A stretch of DNA of 64,000 nucleotides from RPQJ01 sp963748985 (GTDB taxonomy: Bacteria; Pseudomonadota; Gammaproteobacteria; Steroidobacterales; Steroidobacteraceae), in assembly GCA_963748985.1 (NCBI GenBank), contig CAVVKQ010000014.1, positions 10,501 through 74,500 on the forward strand, given 5' to 3'. The translations under genes were made by a program, and so were the position numbers. Positions 30,937-39,882 of this stretch are shown here, piece after piece (position 1 is the first letter of the stretch; every line of letters begins with the position of its first letter). The notes under the pieces were generated by a model that ran no database searches, was not told the origin of the DNA, and saw only the letters and a program-made list of their open reading frames with translations.

Positions 30937-30947
30937 CTTGTGCGCGT

Positions 30948-32387
30948 CTAGGCAAGTTGCTGCGCCACCGCTCCGGCTGCGCGATCGCCCGATTCGATCG
31001 CGCCTTCCATTCCACGCGCACTAACCGACGTGTGCTCGCCGCAGAAATGCACGCGGCCCCGCGGCTGGATCATCGCGGGCAGGAACTTAGTGACCGTGCC
31101 GGGATTGAAATAGGCCCACGCCCCGCCAGCGAACGGGTCCTGCTCCCAGGAATGCTGGCCGATCACTCGCAGCGCACCCTTTGCAGCGGGCCGCATCTGC
31201 TCGACCTGCGCCACGACGTAGCGCGCAACGCCTTGCTTGCCAAGGCGATCGAGGTACCGCGCACCGGCTCCGAACGCGGACACGAGCAGGCTCGACACCT
31301 GGTCGTCATTCGCCTCGTGATAGATCGCGGAAACACGGCCAATCGGTGAATCGGTCCACATCGAGGGCTCGAGGTCATCGTCCTCCCAGAACGGGCGTGA
31401 CACCTGCAGCGCAACCTGGTGGATCGGCTGGTAAGGCAGCGATTTCACGGCGCGTGCCTGCATGCCTGCGAGATCCGGGCGCAGATCGATGCGTCGCAGC
31501 GTCGTGAACGGCACGGCACACACGACGGCGCGCGCGGAGTAGCGAGCGCCGTCCGCCGTACGGACCGAGACGCCAGCGTCCGTCGTCTCGATGGTCCTGA
31601 CGGTCTGCTTGAACCGCACCGGCTGCCGCAGTTGCGCGGCCATTGCGATCGGGATGTTCTGGTTGCCGCCCCGGGCCTGCAGCATCACCGGCTTGGCCGA
31701 TTTCTGCGCCGTGGTAAACGCCGACACGTACGCCATCATCAGCGCGGAAATGTCCCTGGCATCCAGGCCGTAGGTCGGAATCGTGTCGTAGGCGAGTTCG
31801 ATCATCGGATCGGTTGCGCCCTGCTGGCGCAGGAAGTCGCGCATCGACACGTCGAACGGCGCGTTCTTCGCCTCGTACCAGCCTTCGGTCGAGGTGAGCG
31901 GATTCTCCTGGCTCGTCACCAGCGGCACGTATTGCCACGGCATCATTTCGCGCAGCGCGGGCGGGAACGGATTGCGGGGCGAGTCCGTCCATTCCGACCG
32001 GCTCACCGGTTTACCGTCGAGCACGAGCGTGAACTTCGCGTGCCTGGACAGCCGTGGCACCTGGTCTTCGAGCGGCACGGCGACGCGCGTCGCGACCTCC
32101 ATCAGGCGCCGGTAGTCACCGTAGATGATGTTCCCGCCAGCTTCGGGGACGCCCTGGACGTCGCCGAACGTCAAGATACGACCACCCACTCGGTCCTGGC
32201 CTTCCAGTACAAGCACCTTGAAGCCCTTCTGCTCCAGGGCCCAGGCCGACTGCAGGCCGGAGAGACCGGCTCCGACGACGATCACGTCCGCCGTGTCCTC
32301 GACGGCCCAGGCTCTGCGCCCGGCAAGCAGGGTGGCGCCCGTGAGCACGCCCGTGTGCAGCAGGAATTTACGGCGGGAAATGGTCAT
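30948..32387 (-). CDS. Tat-exported flavin monoamine oxidase-like enzyme
   Basis: FAD-dependent amine oxidase of about 479 residues from ATG 32387. The N-terminus SRRKFLLHTG has a twin Arg and a hydrophobic stretch, a Tat signal. The Rossmann motif VIVVGAGLSGLQSAWALE is at about 38-55, with EGQDRVGGRILT after it, and the C-terminal FAD motif is FCGEHTSVSARGMEGAIESG. Substrate is probably a primary or polyamine, or an aromatic amine; it cannot be resolved. GTG 32396 is a less likely start. It is 159 nt downstream of the methyltransferase gene. Confidence 0.9.
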   Translation of the reverse strand: MTISRRKFLLHTGVLTGATLLAGRRAWAVEDTADVIVVGAGLSGLQSAWALEQKGFKVLVLEGQDRVGGRILTFGDVQGVPEAGGNIIYGDYRRLMEVATRVAVPLEDQVPRLSRHAKFTLVLDGKPVSRSEWTDSPRNPFPPALREMMPWQYVPLVTSQENPLTSTEGWYEAKNAPFDVSMRDFLRQQGATDPMIELAYDTIPTYGLDARDISALMMAYVSAFTTAQKSAKPVMLQARGGNQNIPIAMAAQLRQPVRFKQTVRTIETTDAGVSVRTADGARYSARAVVCAVPFTTLRRIDLRPDLAGMQARAVKSLPYQPIHQVALQVSRPFWEDDDLEPSMWTDSPIGRVSAIYHEANDDQVSSLLVSAFGAGARYLDRLGKQGVARYVVAQVEQMRPAAKGALRVIGQHSWEQDPFAGGAWAYFNPGTVTKFLPAMIQPRGRVHFCGEHTSVSARGMEGAIESGDRAAGAVAQQLA

Positions 32388-32546
32388 CGGCGGCACGTCT
32401 CCAAGATCGCGGCCGGCAATCCAGCCCCTGAGTACGACCGGGTATTTGACGGTGACCGCTGCGCAGATGGTACGCGTACTTTTACGGGTGCGGTCCTGAC
32501 GGGCGGCTGGCTGGGTTGCGCGCCTGGTTTGCCCACGACCGGCCGT

Positions 32547-33329
32547 TCAGCGGCGCTCCATCTCGACGATCACGGTGCGTCCGGTCAGGACCGCGAACGA
32601 ATTCATCCGCGCGAGGTGCTCCCGGTTCTCCTGGTGAATTGCAGGAATATTGCGGCGGGCATGCATCGCGACGATCGCTGCTCCCAGCTTCACCAGCGGC
32701 CACAGGATGAGCAGTGCCGCCGAACCGGACTTGACGCGATCGGTGGAACAACCGATCACGCGAAATCCTGCCTTCTCGGCCATGTACGAGATGTAGTACA
32801 CGGACACCGGGTGGATGTGGCCGCCGACGTGCTGTGGATCGTAGCCGTGGATCGGCAGCGGCCCGAACAGTTCGGGAAAGCCGGCCAGCAGGGTACGAAC
32901 GCGCGACGTCAGGCTCAACACGTTCGGCGTCGTCAGCACGAACCGGCCGCCGGGCCGCAGCACGCGCTGCACCTCGCGGAAGAAGAGGAACTGGTCCTCG
33001 AGGTGCTCGAGCACCTCGACCGAGTAGGCGAGGTCGACGCTCTGGTCGTCGAGCGGCAGTCCGCCATGCAGGTTGATGGCATGGCACGGCACTTCCGGGA
33101 CGCGAAAGTTGCCGGGAAAGAGATCGCAGGCCTCGAGCCGGGCCGCATACCCATTGCGCTTGATCAGGTCGTGCACGCGACGCGCCAGGTAACCCTCGCC
33201 TGCGCCGATGTCGAGCACGCGGCCCGCCCGCGCCAGGTGCGACTCGAGCAGCGCGAGCACTTTTGCGTTGGTCCTGGGCAACGAGTAGGAGACCGGCGCC
33301 GGCACACCGGTCACCGCAGGATTCGTCAT
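32547..33329 (-). CDS. Class I SAM-dependent methyltransferase (methyltransferase-11/UbiE-like)
   Basis: 260 residues from ATG 33329, preceded by GAGGA at good spacing. Motif I is VLDIGAGEGYLARRV (about 38-52), followed by EACDLFPG, VDLAYSVEVLEHLED and LRPGGRFVLTTPN, and a C-terminal region with two hydrophobic segments. Its start overlaps the stop of the glycoside hydrolase gene as ATGA, so the two are translationally coupled. The substrate may be a glycan or lipid, but this is inference from the neighbour. Confidence 0.85.
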   Translation of the reverse strand: MTNPAVTGVPAPVSYSLPRTNAKVLALLESHLARAGRVLDIGAGEGYLARRVHDLIKRNGYAARLEACDLFPGNFRVPEVPCHAINLHGGLPLDDQSVDLAYSVEVLEHLEDQFLFFREVQRVLRPGGRFVLTTPNVLSLTSRVRTLLAGFPELFGPLPIHGYDPQHVGGHIHPVSVYYISYMAEKAGFRVIGCSTDRVKSGSAALLILWPLVKLGAAIVAMHARRNIPAIHQENREHLARMNSFAVLTGRTVIVEMERR

Positions 33330-35629
33330 GGTGTCCTCGACTGTTGCATCGCCGGGTGCGCAGCAGCAACGCCCGGTTTTGCGAATTCGGTTCCGGCGAG
33401 GATAGCGTCGAGGCGCGCCTGTTGCTCGCGGCGCACGGGCGACGGCGCCAGCGTCACACGTTCCTGCTCGCTGCCGCCGACACCGACGTGCTGCACGATC
33501 AGGCTGTCCGCCGTTTGCTCGACCACCAGCGTGTCGCCGGCCGCGGCGTTGAACGAATGCCGTTCGAACGGCACGATGTCGAGTTCGAGCCGTGCGGACA
33601 GCCCCAGCAGTCGCCACGTGTACCGCCTGCCGCGATCGGACCGCTCGTACGATGCATTGAGGATGCCGGCACCGATCCTCGAATTGAACTCGACGTCGCC
33701 GAATGCCTTCGGCAGCCGCGGCGCCAGACGGATCACGCCCTGCTCCAGGTCGGGCTGGATGCCTAAAAAGCCCTGGTACCAGGCGCGCAACTGCTCGGCG
33801 TTCGACCAGCCCTGCAGGTACGTCCCGGTGAGACGCGGCGCAGTTTCACCGGGATGCGGATAGGCGTCGAGGTTCTCGGGCAATCCGCCCACCACGCCGC
33901 GCGTGAGCGCGATTTCGTTCGTGTTCGTGAACAGACGCCAGGCCAGGTCGGCCTGACCGAGTTCGAGCATGCGCTGGATCGCGATGCCGTTGAGCCAGGG
34001 CCAGACTGCGCCGTTATGGTAGGCCGCATCCTTGTGATAGTGCTCAGGCGCCAGGTGGTACGGATGAAAGCCGGGATCGGCTTGATCGAGCGTCGCGACG
34101 CCCCACGGATAAACGAGGGCTTCCCAGGCTTGCCGGGTTACGCGCGCGACATCGGCCGGCTGGTCCAGCAACTGCAGGCTGAACAGCGCATTCGGCCGCA
34201 TCCGCAGACTCGGGACGTCGCGTGCATCGAGATGATCGGCCATGCGGCCGGTTGCCGGATCCACGAAGTCATGCGCGAAGCGGTTGTGCAGTCGATCGGC
34301 TGCCGCTGACCAGCGCGTTGCCGATTCCCAGTCACCCAGCGCGGCCGCGAACTCCGCGCCGGCCCGCAGTTGCTCGTACCACAGGGCCTGGATGTCGTTG
34401 GCGCGCGTGCTCCGAGGCGAATACGAGACCTTGTCGGGTTCGCGGCGTGCGTCCATCCAGGTTTCGTTGTCCGCGTGCACGAGGTAGCCGGACGTGTCGG
34501 TGAAGTTCGCAAGCGCACCCTCGATGCTGGCCTGCACGTTCGGATACAACTCGGCCACGATCGAGCGATCGCCCGTGTAGCGCACGTAGTCACGCAAGGC
34601 AATGACCCAGCGCGGTGTTCCGTCCGTCGTGTGGTAATCGATGCTGCCGGGCTTGACGATGTTGGGCAGGCGCCCGTAGAAGCGGGACGAGCGATCGAGG
34701 TCCTGGAACTCCGCAAATGACGTCAGGATGGCGCGAGCCTCTTCGAAGTGACCCGTGACGAGCGTCGCGCCGGGCAGCGAGATGAAACTGTCGCGACCCC
34801 AGTACTCGTTGAACCAAGGCAACCCGGCGTAAATGCCGTCGCCGCGTTGACGCGTCACGAGCGAATCCGTCGTCAGCTGCAACCAGCGCAGTGCCTCTGT
34901 CAGCCGGGGATCGTCGCTCCGGAAGTAGTGATCGCCACTGACGACGGTTGTCAGGCGTTCGCTCCGGGCGTCCTGCCATGCAGGTGCTGCCGCAACTGCC
35001 TGGTCGAATAACGTTCGGGCGGCGGCACTGGAGGAACCAACGGCGATCAGGAAGCGATTGCCGCTGCGACCCACGACGATGTGATCAACGATGCTCGATT
35101 CGCCTCCATGTGAGGCCGTGTATTCGTCGATGCCAGGTCCGCCTTGCACGTGCGAGACGGTGTCACCCGACAGCTGCAACGTCACGTCACCTTTGGCACC
35201 ACTGACTTCCACCTGAACCACGTCCTGCCCGTCGAACAGGCGCAGCGCCTCGGTGATTCCCTGCGGATAGGTGCGGAGCAATGCATCCGGCCGCACGATC
35301 GCCGTGGCCCCCTGCGGATCGAGCGCCGTACCGGCAACGATCAGCCGGTAATCGCTGAAGATGCGTCGACCCGCGATGTTGAAGCCGCGAAAGAAGGCGT
35401 GCTCGGGGTGATCGTTGCGGTGCGTCTGCGTGTAGTAGAACGCGGACCGCTTGTTGGTGAAGGAGACGGCGCGGTTCTCGTCCGCGCTGACAGGAATCGC
35501 CAGCGAGTCGAGCGACACCTCCGGCGGCGTCGGCGGTGACGCGGGCAGCTCCGGCAAGGAATGGCAGGCGGCCAGCAGCAAGCAGGCGGCAATACACGCC
35601 CAGGCCGACAGGGTTCGAGGCATTGGCAT
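33326..35629 (-). CDS. Lipid-anchored amylo-alpha-1,6-glucosidase-type glycogen debranching enzyme
   Basis: About 767 residues from ATG 35629 (a second ATG at 35623 is equally possible). The signal ends in lipobox LLAAC (about 20), so the enzyme is attached to an outer or inner membrane. An N-terminal beta domain carries FRGFNIAGRRIFSDYRLIV. The (alpha/alpha)6 barrel of the GDE C-terminal type has WFNEYWGRDSFISLPGATLV (about 270-290), DNETWMDARREPD, IQALWYEQLRAGAEF and YHNGAVWPWLNGIAIQ. This is the archaeal/eukaryotic-like debranching family, unlike cytoplasmic GlgX here. Coupled to the downstream methyltransferase. Confidence 0.85.
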   Translation of the reverse strand: MPMPRTLSAWACIAACLLLAACHSLPELPASPPTPPEVSLDSLAIPVSADENRAVSFTNKRSAFYYTQTHRNDHPEHAFFRGFNIAGRRIFSDYRLIVAGTALDPQGATAIVRPDALLRTYPQGITEALRLFDGQDVVQVEVSGAKGDVTLQLSGDTVSHVQGGPGIDEYTASHGGESSIVDHIVVGRSGNRFLIAVGSSSAAARTLFDQAVAAAPAWQDARSERLTTVVSGDHYFRSDDPRLTEALRWLQLTTDSLVTRQRGDGIYAGLPWFNEYWGRDSFISLPGATLVTGHFEEARAILTSFAEFQDLDRSSRFYGRLPNIVKPGSIDYHTTDGTPRWVIALRDYVRYTGDRSIVAELYPNVQASIEGALANFTDTSGYLVHADNETWMDARREPDKVSYSPRSTRANDIQALWYEQLRAGAEFAAALGDWESATRWSAAADRLHNRFAHDFVDPATGRMADHLDARDVPSLRMRPNALFSLQLLDQPADVARVTRQAWEALVYPWGVATLDQADPGFHPYHLAPEHYHKDAAYHNGAVWPWLNGIAIQRMLELGQADLAWRLFTNTNEIALTRGVVGGLPENLDAYPHPGETAPRLTGTYLQGWSNAEQLRAWYQGFLGIQPDLEQGVIRLAPRLPKAFGDVEFNSRIGAGILNASYERSDRGRRYTWRLLGLSARLELDIVPFERHSFNAAAGDTLVVEQTADSLIVQHVGVGGSEQERVTLAPSPVRREQQARLDAILAGTEFAKPGVAAAHPAMQQSRTP

Positions 35630-35782
35630 TCGAGGAACCATATCGAAAAGCGCTGGACGTGTCCCGCGCAACAAGCGGTGTCGGTCGCGGCGCAATTCCG
35701 GGAAAAGACGGGTTCGGAGTATCCTTGCGCCAGCATCAGCGAGACCCGGGCGCCTGGGTTTCGAATAACCCGGGATCCGCTC

Positions 35783-38245
35783 ATGACCACTCCTCCCTCG
35801 CTGCCCAGGCATGCCCGTGTCGTCATCGTCGGTGGCGGCGTCATCGGCACGTCGACCGCGTATCACCTGGCGTTGATGGGATGGCAGGACATCGTGCTGC
35901 TCGAGCGCCACCAGCTCACGGCCGGCACCACCTGGCATGCTGCGGGACTCATGGTCACGTACGGATCGACGTCGGAAACGTCGACCGAGCTGCGCAAATA
36001 CACCCGTGACCTCTATGCCCGGCTCGAAGCCGAGACCGGACAGGCGACGGGATTCATGCCGATCGGTTTCATCGAGGTCGCTTCCGACAAGGATCGTCTC
36101 GAGGAGTTCCGGCGCGTCGCGGCGTTCAATCGCTACTGTGGCATCGACGTGCAGGAGATCTCGCCACGCCAGGTGCAGGAGCTCTTCCCCCTGGCGAAGG
36201 TGGACGACATCGAGGCCGGCTTCTACGTGAAGGAAGACGGCCGCGTGAACCCGGTCGACGTCACGATGGCGCTCGGCAAGGGCGCGCGCATGCGCGGCGT
36301 GAAGATCCTCGAAGGCGTGCCGGCGACCGGTGTGCTGCAGAAGAACGGACGTGTCACCGGGGTGAGCACGCCGTACGGCGACATCCAGACCGACTTTGTC
36401 GTGAACTGCGCCGGCCTGTGGGCACGCGAGCTGGGCGCGTCGTCGGGCGTGGCGATCTCGAACCAGGCGGCCGAGCACTACTACCTGATCACCGAAGCAA
36501 TCAAGGACCTGCCGCAGAACATGCCGGTACTCGAGGACCCTTCTGCCTACGGCTATTACCGGCAGGAAGGCGGCGGCCTGATGGTCGGCCTGTTCGAGCC
36601 GGTGTGCGCGCCGTGGAAAATCGATGGCGCGCCAACGGACACGCCCTACCTCGACCTCGAACCCGACTGGGAGCGCATGGGCCCATACCTCGAGACCGCG
36701 ATGTCGCGCGTCCCGGTCACGAGCCAGGTCGGCATGAAGAAGTTTTTCTGCGGGCCAGAGAGCTTCACACCTGACCTGAAGCCGATCGTCGGCGAGGCGC
36801 CGGAACTGCGCGGCTACTTTGTCGCAGCGGGACTCAATTCCATCGGCATCCTGACGGGCGGCGGCCTCGGCCGCGTGATGGCGCACTGGATCATCAATGG
36901 CCTGCCCGACGTCGACGTCACCGGCATGAACATCGACCGCGTGCTGCCGTTCCAGGCGAATCCTGAGTACCGGCGTTCACGCACGGTCGAATCGCTCGGC
37001 ATGGTCTACAAGTGCCATTACCCCACGCACACGCTGAAGACCGCACGCGGCGCGCGGCGCTCGCCGTTCCACGACCGGCTGGCGGCGCAGGGCGCGTATT
37101 TCATCGAGACCAGCGGCTGGGAATCCCCCGGCTGGTATGCAGGCGCGGGCAAGGTCGCGGATCCCGGTCCGGACACGTGGGGCCGTCCTGCGTGGTGGAG
37201 CCGGTGGGAAGCCGAGCACCGCGCGGCGCGCGAGAACGTGATCGTCATGGACATGTCGTTCATGGGCAAATTCATGGTGCAGGGTCGCGATGCCGGCAAA
37301 TGCCTGAACCGGATTTCAGCGAACAACGTCGACGGCGCCACGGGCGAGATCACCTACACGCAGTGGCTCAATGCGCAGGGCAGGCTCGAGGCCGACCTGA
37401 CCGTCACCAAGCTGGCGGATGACAGGTTCTTCGTCGTCGTCACCGACACGATGGTTCGTCACGCCGAAACCTGGATGAAGCGCAACATTCCGGACGGCGC
37501 ACACGCGTTCGTCACGGATGTCACCTCGGGTTACGGACAGCTCAACGTGCAGGGCCCGCGCTCGCGCGACCTGCTGCAGTCACTGACGAGCGTCGACCTG
37601 TCCAACGCGGCATTCCCGTTCCGCGCCGCGCGTGAAATCGACGTCGGGTATGCGCGCGTGCTGTGCACCCGCATCACGTACCTTGGTGAACTGGGTTACG
37701 AGCTGTTCATTTCCACGGACCAGGCCGTGCACGTGTACGACAAAGTCGTGGCGGCAGGCGAGCAGTTCGGCGTGGTACATGCGGGGCTGCGTGCACTCGG
37801 CAGCCTGCGCATGGAGAAAGGTTACCGCGACTACGGGCATGACCTCGACAACACCGACGATCCGTACGAAACCGGTCTCGGTTTCGCGCTCGACCTGAAG
37901 AAGCCCGATGGCTTCATCGGCAAGGAAGCGCTGTTGGAGCGCAAGGCGAAGGGTCCATTGCAACGGCGCCTGGTGTCGATTCTCGTCAAGGATCCGGAGC
38001 CGCAGATGTTCCACGCCGAAATCGTGCGGCGCGACGGGAAGGCCGTTGGCTATGTGCGAGCGGCATCGTATGGCCACACGCTCGGCGGCGCAGTTGGGCT
38101 GGCGTTTCTCGAGCCGAAGCAGACAGTCGACGAAACCTACCTGACGTCGGGCACCTGGGAAGTCGAGATCGCCGGCAGGCGCTACCCCGCCGCCGTTTCC
38201 GCGCGACCGCTGTACGACCCCAAGGCCGAACGAACGAAGATGTGA
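35783..38245 (+). CDS. FAD-dependent dimethylglycine/sarcosine dehydrogenase-like enzyme with GcvT domain
   Basis: 820 residues. The DAO-type flavoprotein half begins VVIVGGGVIGTSTAYHLALM (about 13-32), followed by GTTWHAAG (about 48-55), whose His carries covalent FAD in related sarcosine/dimethylglycine enzymes. The C-terminal half (about 430-815) is a GcvT-like tetrahydrofolate-binding domain with DMSFMGKFMVQG, GYGQLNVQGPRSRDLL, ELGYELFISTDQAV and GALGLRMEKGYR-like LGSLRMEKGYRDYGHD. It oxidises an N-methyl glycine-like amine and hands the one-carbon unit to folate, in the cytoplasm. No soxBDAG-type partners are adjacent, so the substrate remains open. Confidence 0.88.
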   Translation: MTTPPSLPRHARVVIVGGGVIGTSTAYHLALMGWQDIVLLERHQLTAGTTWHAAGLMVTYGSTSETSTELRKYTRDLYARLEAETGQATGFMPIGFIEVASDKDRLEEFRRVAAFNRYCGIDVQEISPRQVQELFPLAKVDDIEAGFYVKEDGRVNPVDVTMALGKGARMRGVKILEGVPATGVLQKNGRVTGVSTPYGDIQTDFVVNCAGLWARELGASSGVAISNQAAEHYYLITEAIKDLPQNMPVLEDPSAYGYYRQEGGGLMVGLFEPVCAPWKIDGAPTDTPYLDLEPDWERMGPYLETAMSRVPVTSQVGMKKFFCGPESFTPDLKPIVGEAPELRGYFVAAGLNSIGILTGGGLGRVMAHWIINGLPDVDVTGMNIDRVLPFQANPEYRRSRTVESLGMVYKCHYPTHTLKTARGARRSPFHDRLAAQGAYFIETSGWESPGWYAGAGKVADPGPDTWGRPAWWSRWEAEHRAARENVIVMDMSFMGKFMVQGRDAGKCLNRISANNVDGATGEITYTQWLNAQGRLEADLTVTKLADDRFFVVVTDTMVRHAETWMKRNIPDGAHAFVTDVTSGYGQLNVQGPRSRDLLQSLTSVDLSNAAFPFRAAREIDVGYARVLCTRITYLGELGYELFISTDQAVHVYDKVVAAGEQFGVVHAGLRALGSLRMEKGYRDYGHDLDNTDDPYETGLGFALDLKKPDGFIGKEALLERKAKGPLQRRLVSILVKDPEPQMFHAEIVRRDGKAVGYVRAASYGHTLGGAVGLAFLEPKQTVDETYLTSGTWEVEIAGRRYPAAVSARPLYDPKAERTKM

Positions 38246-38265
38246 CGCCAACCGGGTCGGATGAA

Positions 38266-38294
38266 GAGATCGGGCAGCGGTGCCGCCCGATCTC
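38266..38294. terminator. Bidirectional hairpin between convergent genes
   Basis: GAGATCGGGC (38266-38275) and GCCCGATCTC (38285-38294) form a perfect 10-bp stem with a 9-nt loop, 20 nt after the dehydrogenase stop and 25 nt from the outer-membrane protein stop. No clear T-tract on either side. Confidence 0.65.
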
Positions 38295-38319
38295 CTGAGT
38301 CCGAGGATCGCTGTTGCGG

Positions 38320-38832
38320 TCAGAAGCGCAGCGACAGGCCGACGCTGAGGTTAAAGCCGTCCTCGTCGTCGATCCAGTTCTCGGCACCGGTGAGGTTTTG
38401 CCAGGCGATGCCAATGATCACGCCGACGTGTTCGTACGGATAGTACTTGGCTCCAGCCGACAAGCCATAGCCAAAGTCGTAAGCGTCGCCGAGGTCACCG
38501 CCAATGTAAGCGACGTCGGCACCGATGAACGGCACCATGTTGCCGCCGCTGTCGAAATTGAACTGGTAGAAAGCACCGAGCGTCGTGCCGTCGACACTGC
38601 CGAGCCCGTCGACGTCGGTGTCCATGTAGGCCATGCTCATGCCGACTTCGTGTTGCGGCGTCAGGTAGCGGCCATAGGACACATCGATGCTGGTCGTCGA
38701 GACGTCGGCGATGTCCGTATACGACAACGAGCCGGCCACTTCGTTCTGGCCACGGTCCTGCGCAAGACCGACCATCGGCAGCGCAAACAGGACGGACGCG
38801 GTGACTGGAACCAGGATTTTGAATGTACTCAT
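38320..38832 (-). CDS. Small outer-membrane beta-barrel protein
   Basis: About 170 residues from ATG 38832, which has AAGGAGA upstream. A signal peptide is cleaved near GLAQD (about 25). The rest alternates hydrophobic and polar residues in short beta strands (AGSLSYTDIADVSTTSIDVS, YMDTDVDGLG, FGYGLSAGAKYYP) and ends with the typical aromatic C-terminus NLSVGLSLRF. Probably an eight-stranded OmpW/OprF-like barrel. Function unknown; transcribed away from the lipoprotein gene. Confidence 0.85.
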   Translation of the reverse strand: MSTFKILVPVTASVLFALPMVGLAQDRGQNEVAGSLSYTDIADVSTTSIDVSYGRYLTPQHEVGMSMAYMDTDVDGLGSVDGTTLGAFYQFNFDSGGNMVPFIGADVAYIGGDLGDAYDFGYGLSAGAKYYPYEHVGVIIGIAWQNLTGAENWIDDEDGFNLSVGLSLRF

Positions 38833-39195
38833 GACGATCTCCTTTGCGGCGGCGGGAGGGGGTACTGCGGCGGGCGTTCCCTGTCGTTTGCGCATCACTC
38901 CTTCCCGTACTGCAAGACTCGACGCTTCGCTTCGACGCGACCATTGGGAGCAATCGGTAGGCAGCGCCAAGTAGTACCCAACAGCCACTGCTAGCGGCTG
39001 TGCATTCGCCGCAAAAACACGTACTTGGCGCAGGTTCTGCTACAGCCGAACTGAGCGCGACAGGTTCTGGTGAGGTACTTGCAACCGGCTGTGGTATAGA
39101 AGAGACGAAATAACGGCCGCGGGAACGATTCCTCTTTGCACGCGGTCTTAATCAACGTCGTGACAGGAAAACACTCCTCGAAGAGCACCGCAGCG
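38833..39195. promoter_or_regulatory. Divergent promoter region with short repeats
   Basis: 363 bases without a gene. On the plus strand TGGTATAGA (39092-39100) is a good extended -10 box for the lipoprotein gene. CAGGTTCTG occurs at 39031 and 39061, exactly 30 bp apart. ACAGCC/GGCTGT form an inverted repeat at about 38982-39002 around GCTAGC. AAGGAGA before 38832 is the ribosome site of the barrel gene. No ORF of the small frames here has support. Confidence 0.4.
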
Positions 39196-39849
39196 ATGAT
39201 TCGACGCGTGGCAACAGCGCTGGCCGGCGCCGCGGTGCTCGCTGCATCGGCAGGCTGCGCTTACCAGGAATCGTTCGGGCTGCCGGACCTGGCACCGCGC
39301 GGCGCAGCTCCTGGCGCGCAGGTCTACCCGAGCTACGGGTACGGGTACGGCTATGGCTCCAGCTACCCCAACGGTTACCAGCCGGGCCACGGCAACGTTT
39401 ACGGCTATCCCAACCCCTGGTACGCCGCGCAGGGGCCGTATCTCTACGGCTACGGTTACGCGTACAACAACTATCCGCGCTACGTCGTCGTGCCCTGTGC
39501 CGACAGTAATCGCGATGGCCATTGCGACACGCAGCCGCCGAGGCAGCACCACGACCGCGACCCGCGCGGCCACGACAATGAAGACCATCCGGTTCCACCT
39601 CACCGCGGTGACCGCGGCGAAGTACCGCGCGTGAGGAACGGCAACGGTCGCGACGTTGCGCCGAACGCTCAACGGCGAGCGGCGCCTGTTCCCACACCTG
39701 TCCTCCAGCAACCTGCGCAGCTTCGGCCAGAAACCCGCCGCACGACGCCAGCGGAAGCGGCGGGTCAGCGGGGACCTCGCGCAGGCAGCGGACGCGCATC
39801 CACGACCGGCAACGACGTCGTGTCGGCGCCTCCCACGCAAGAACCCTGA
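39196..39849 (+). CDS. Tyr/Gly-rich lipoprotein with EF-hand-like motif
   Basis: 217 residues from ATG 39196, chosen because it opens the lipoprotein signal (lipobox ASAGC, Cys about 22). The N-terminal mature part has YGYGYGYG and related Tyr/Gly/Pro repeats. DSNRDGHCD (about 108-116) resembles a calcium-binding DxNxDGxCD loop. The C-terminal third is His/Arg/Pro-rich, low-complexity and probably disordered. An envelope protein of unknown function; an ATG at 39136 is in frame but unlikely. Confidence 0.7.
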   Translation: MIRRVATALAGAAVLAASAGCAYQESFGLPDLAPRGAAPGAQVYPSYGYGYGYGSSYPNGYQPGHGNVYGYPNPWYAAQGPYLYGYGYAYNNYPRYVVVPCADSNRDGHCDTQPPRQHHDRDPRGHDNEDHPVPPHRGDRGEVPRVRNGNGRDVAPNAQRRAAPVPTPVLQQPAQLRPETRRTTPAEAAGQRGPRAGSGRASTTGNDVVSAPPTQEP

Positions 39850-39882
39850 GTCCCCGGGGGTATCCTCGTCGATAATGGCTCG

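Noticed and set aside
31419..33863. Long plus-strand frame opposite the amine oxidase and methyltransferase
   Set aside because: No domain, low-information His/Arg-rich sequence, and it spans three real minus-strand genes.
35630..36886. Upstream extension of the debranching-enzyme frame to a 1186-codon protein
   Set aside because: The extension is antisense to the flavoprotein gene, and the lipoprotein signal begins at 35629.
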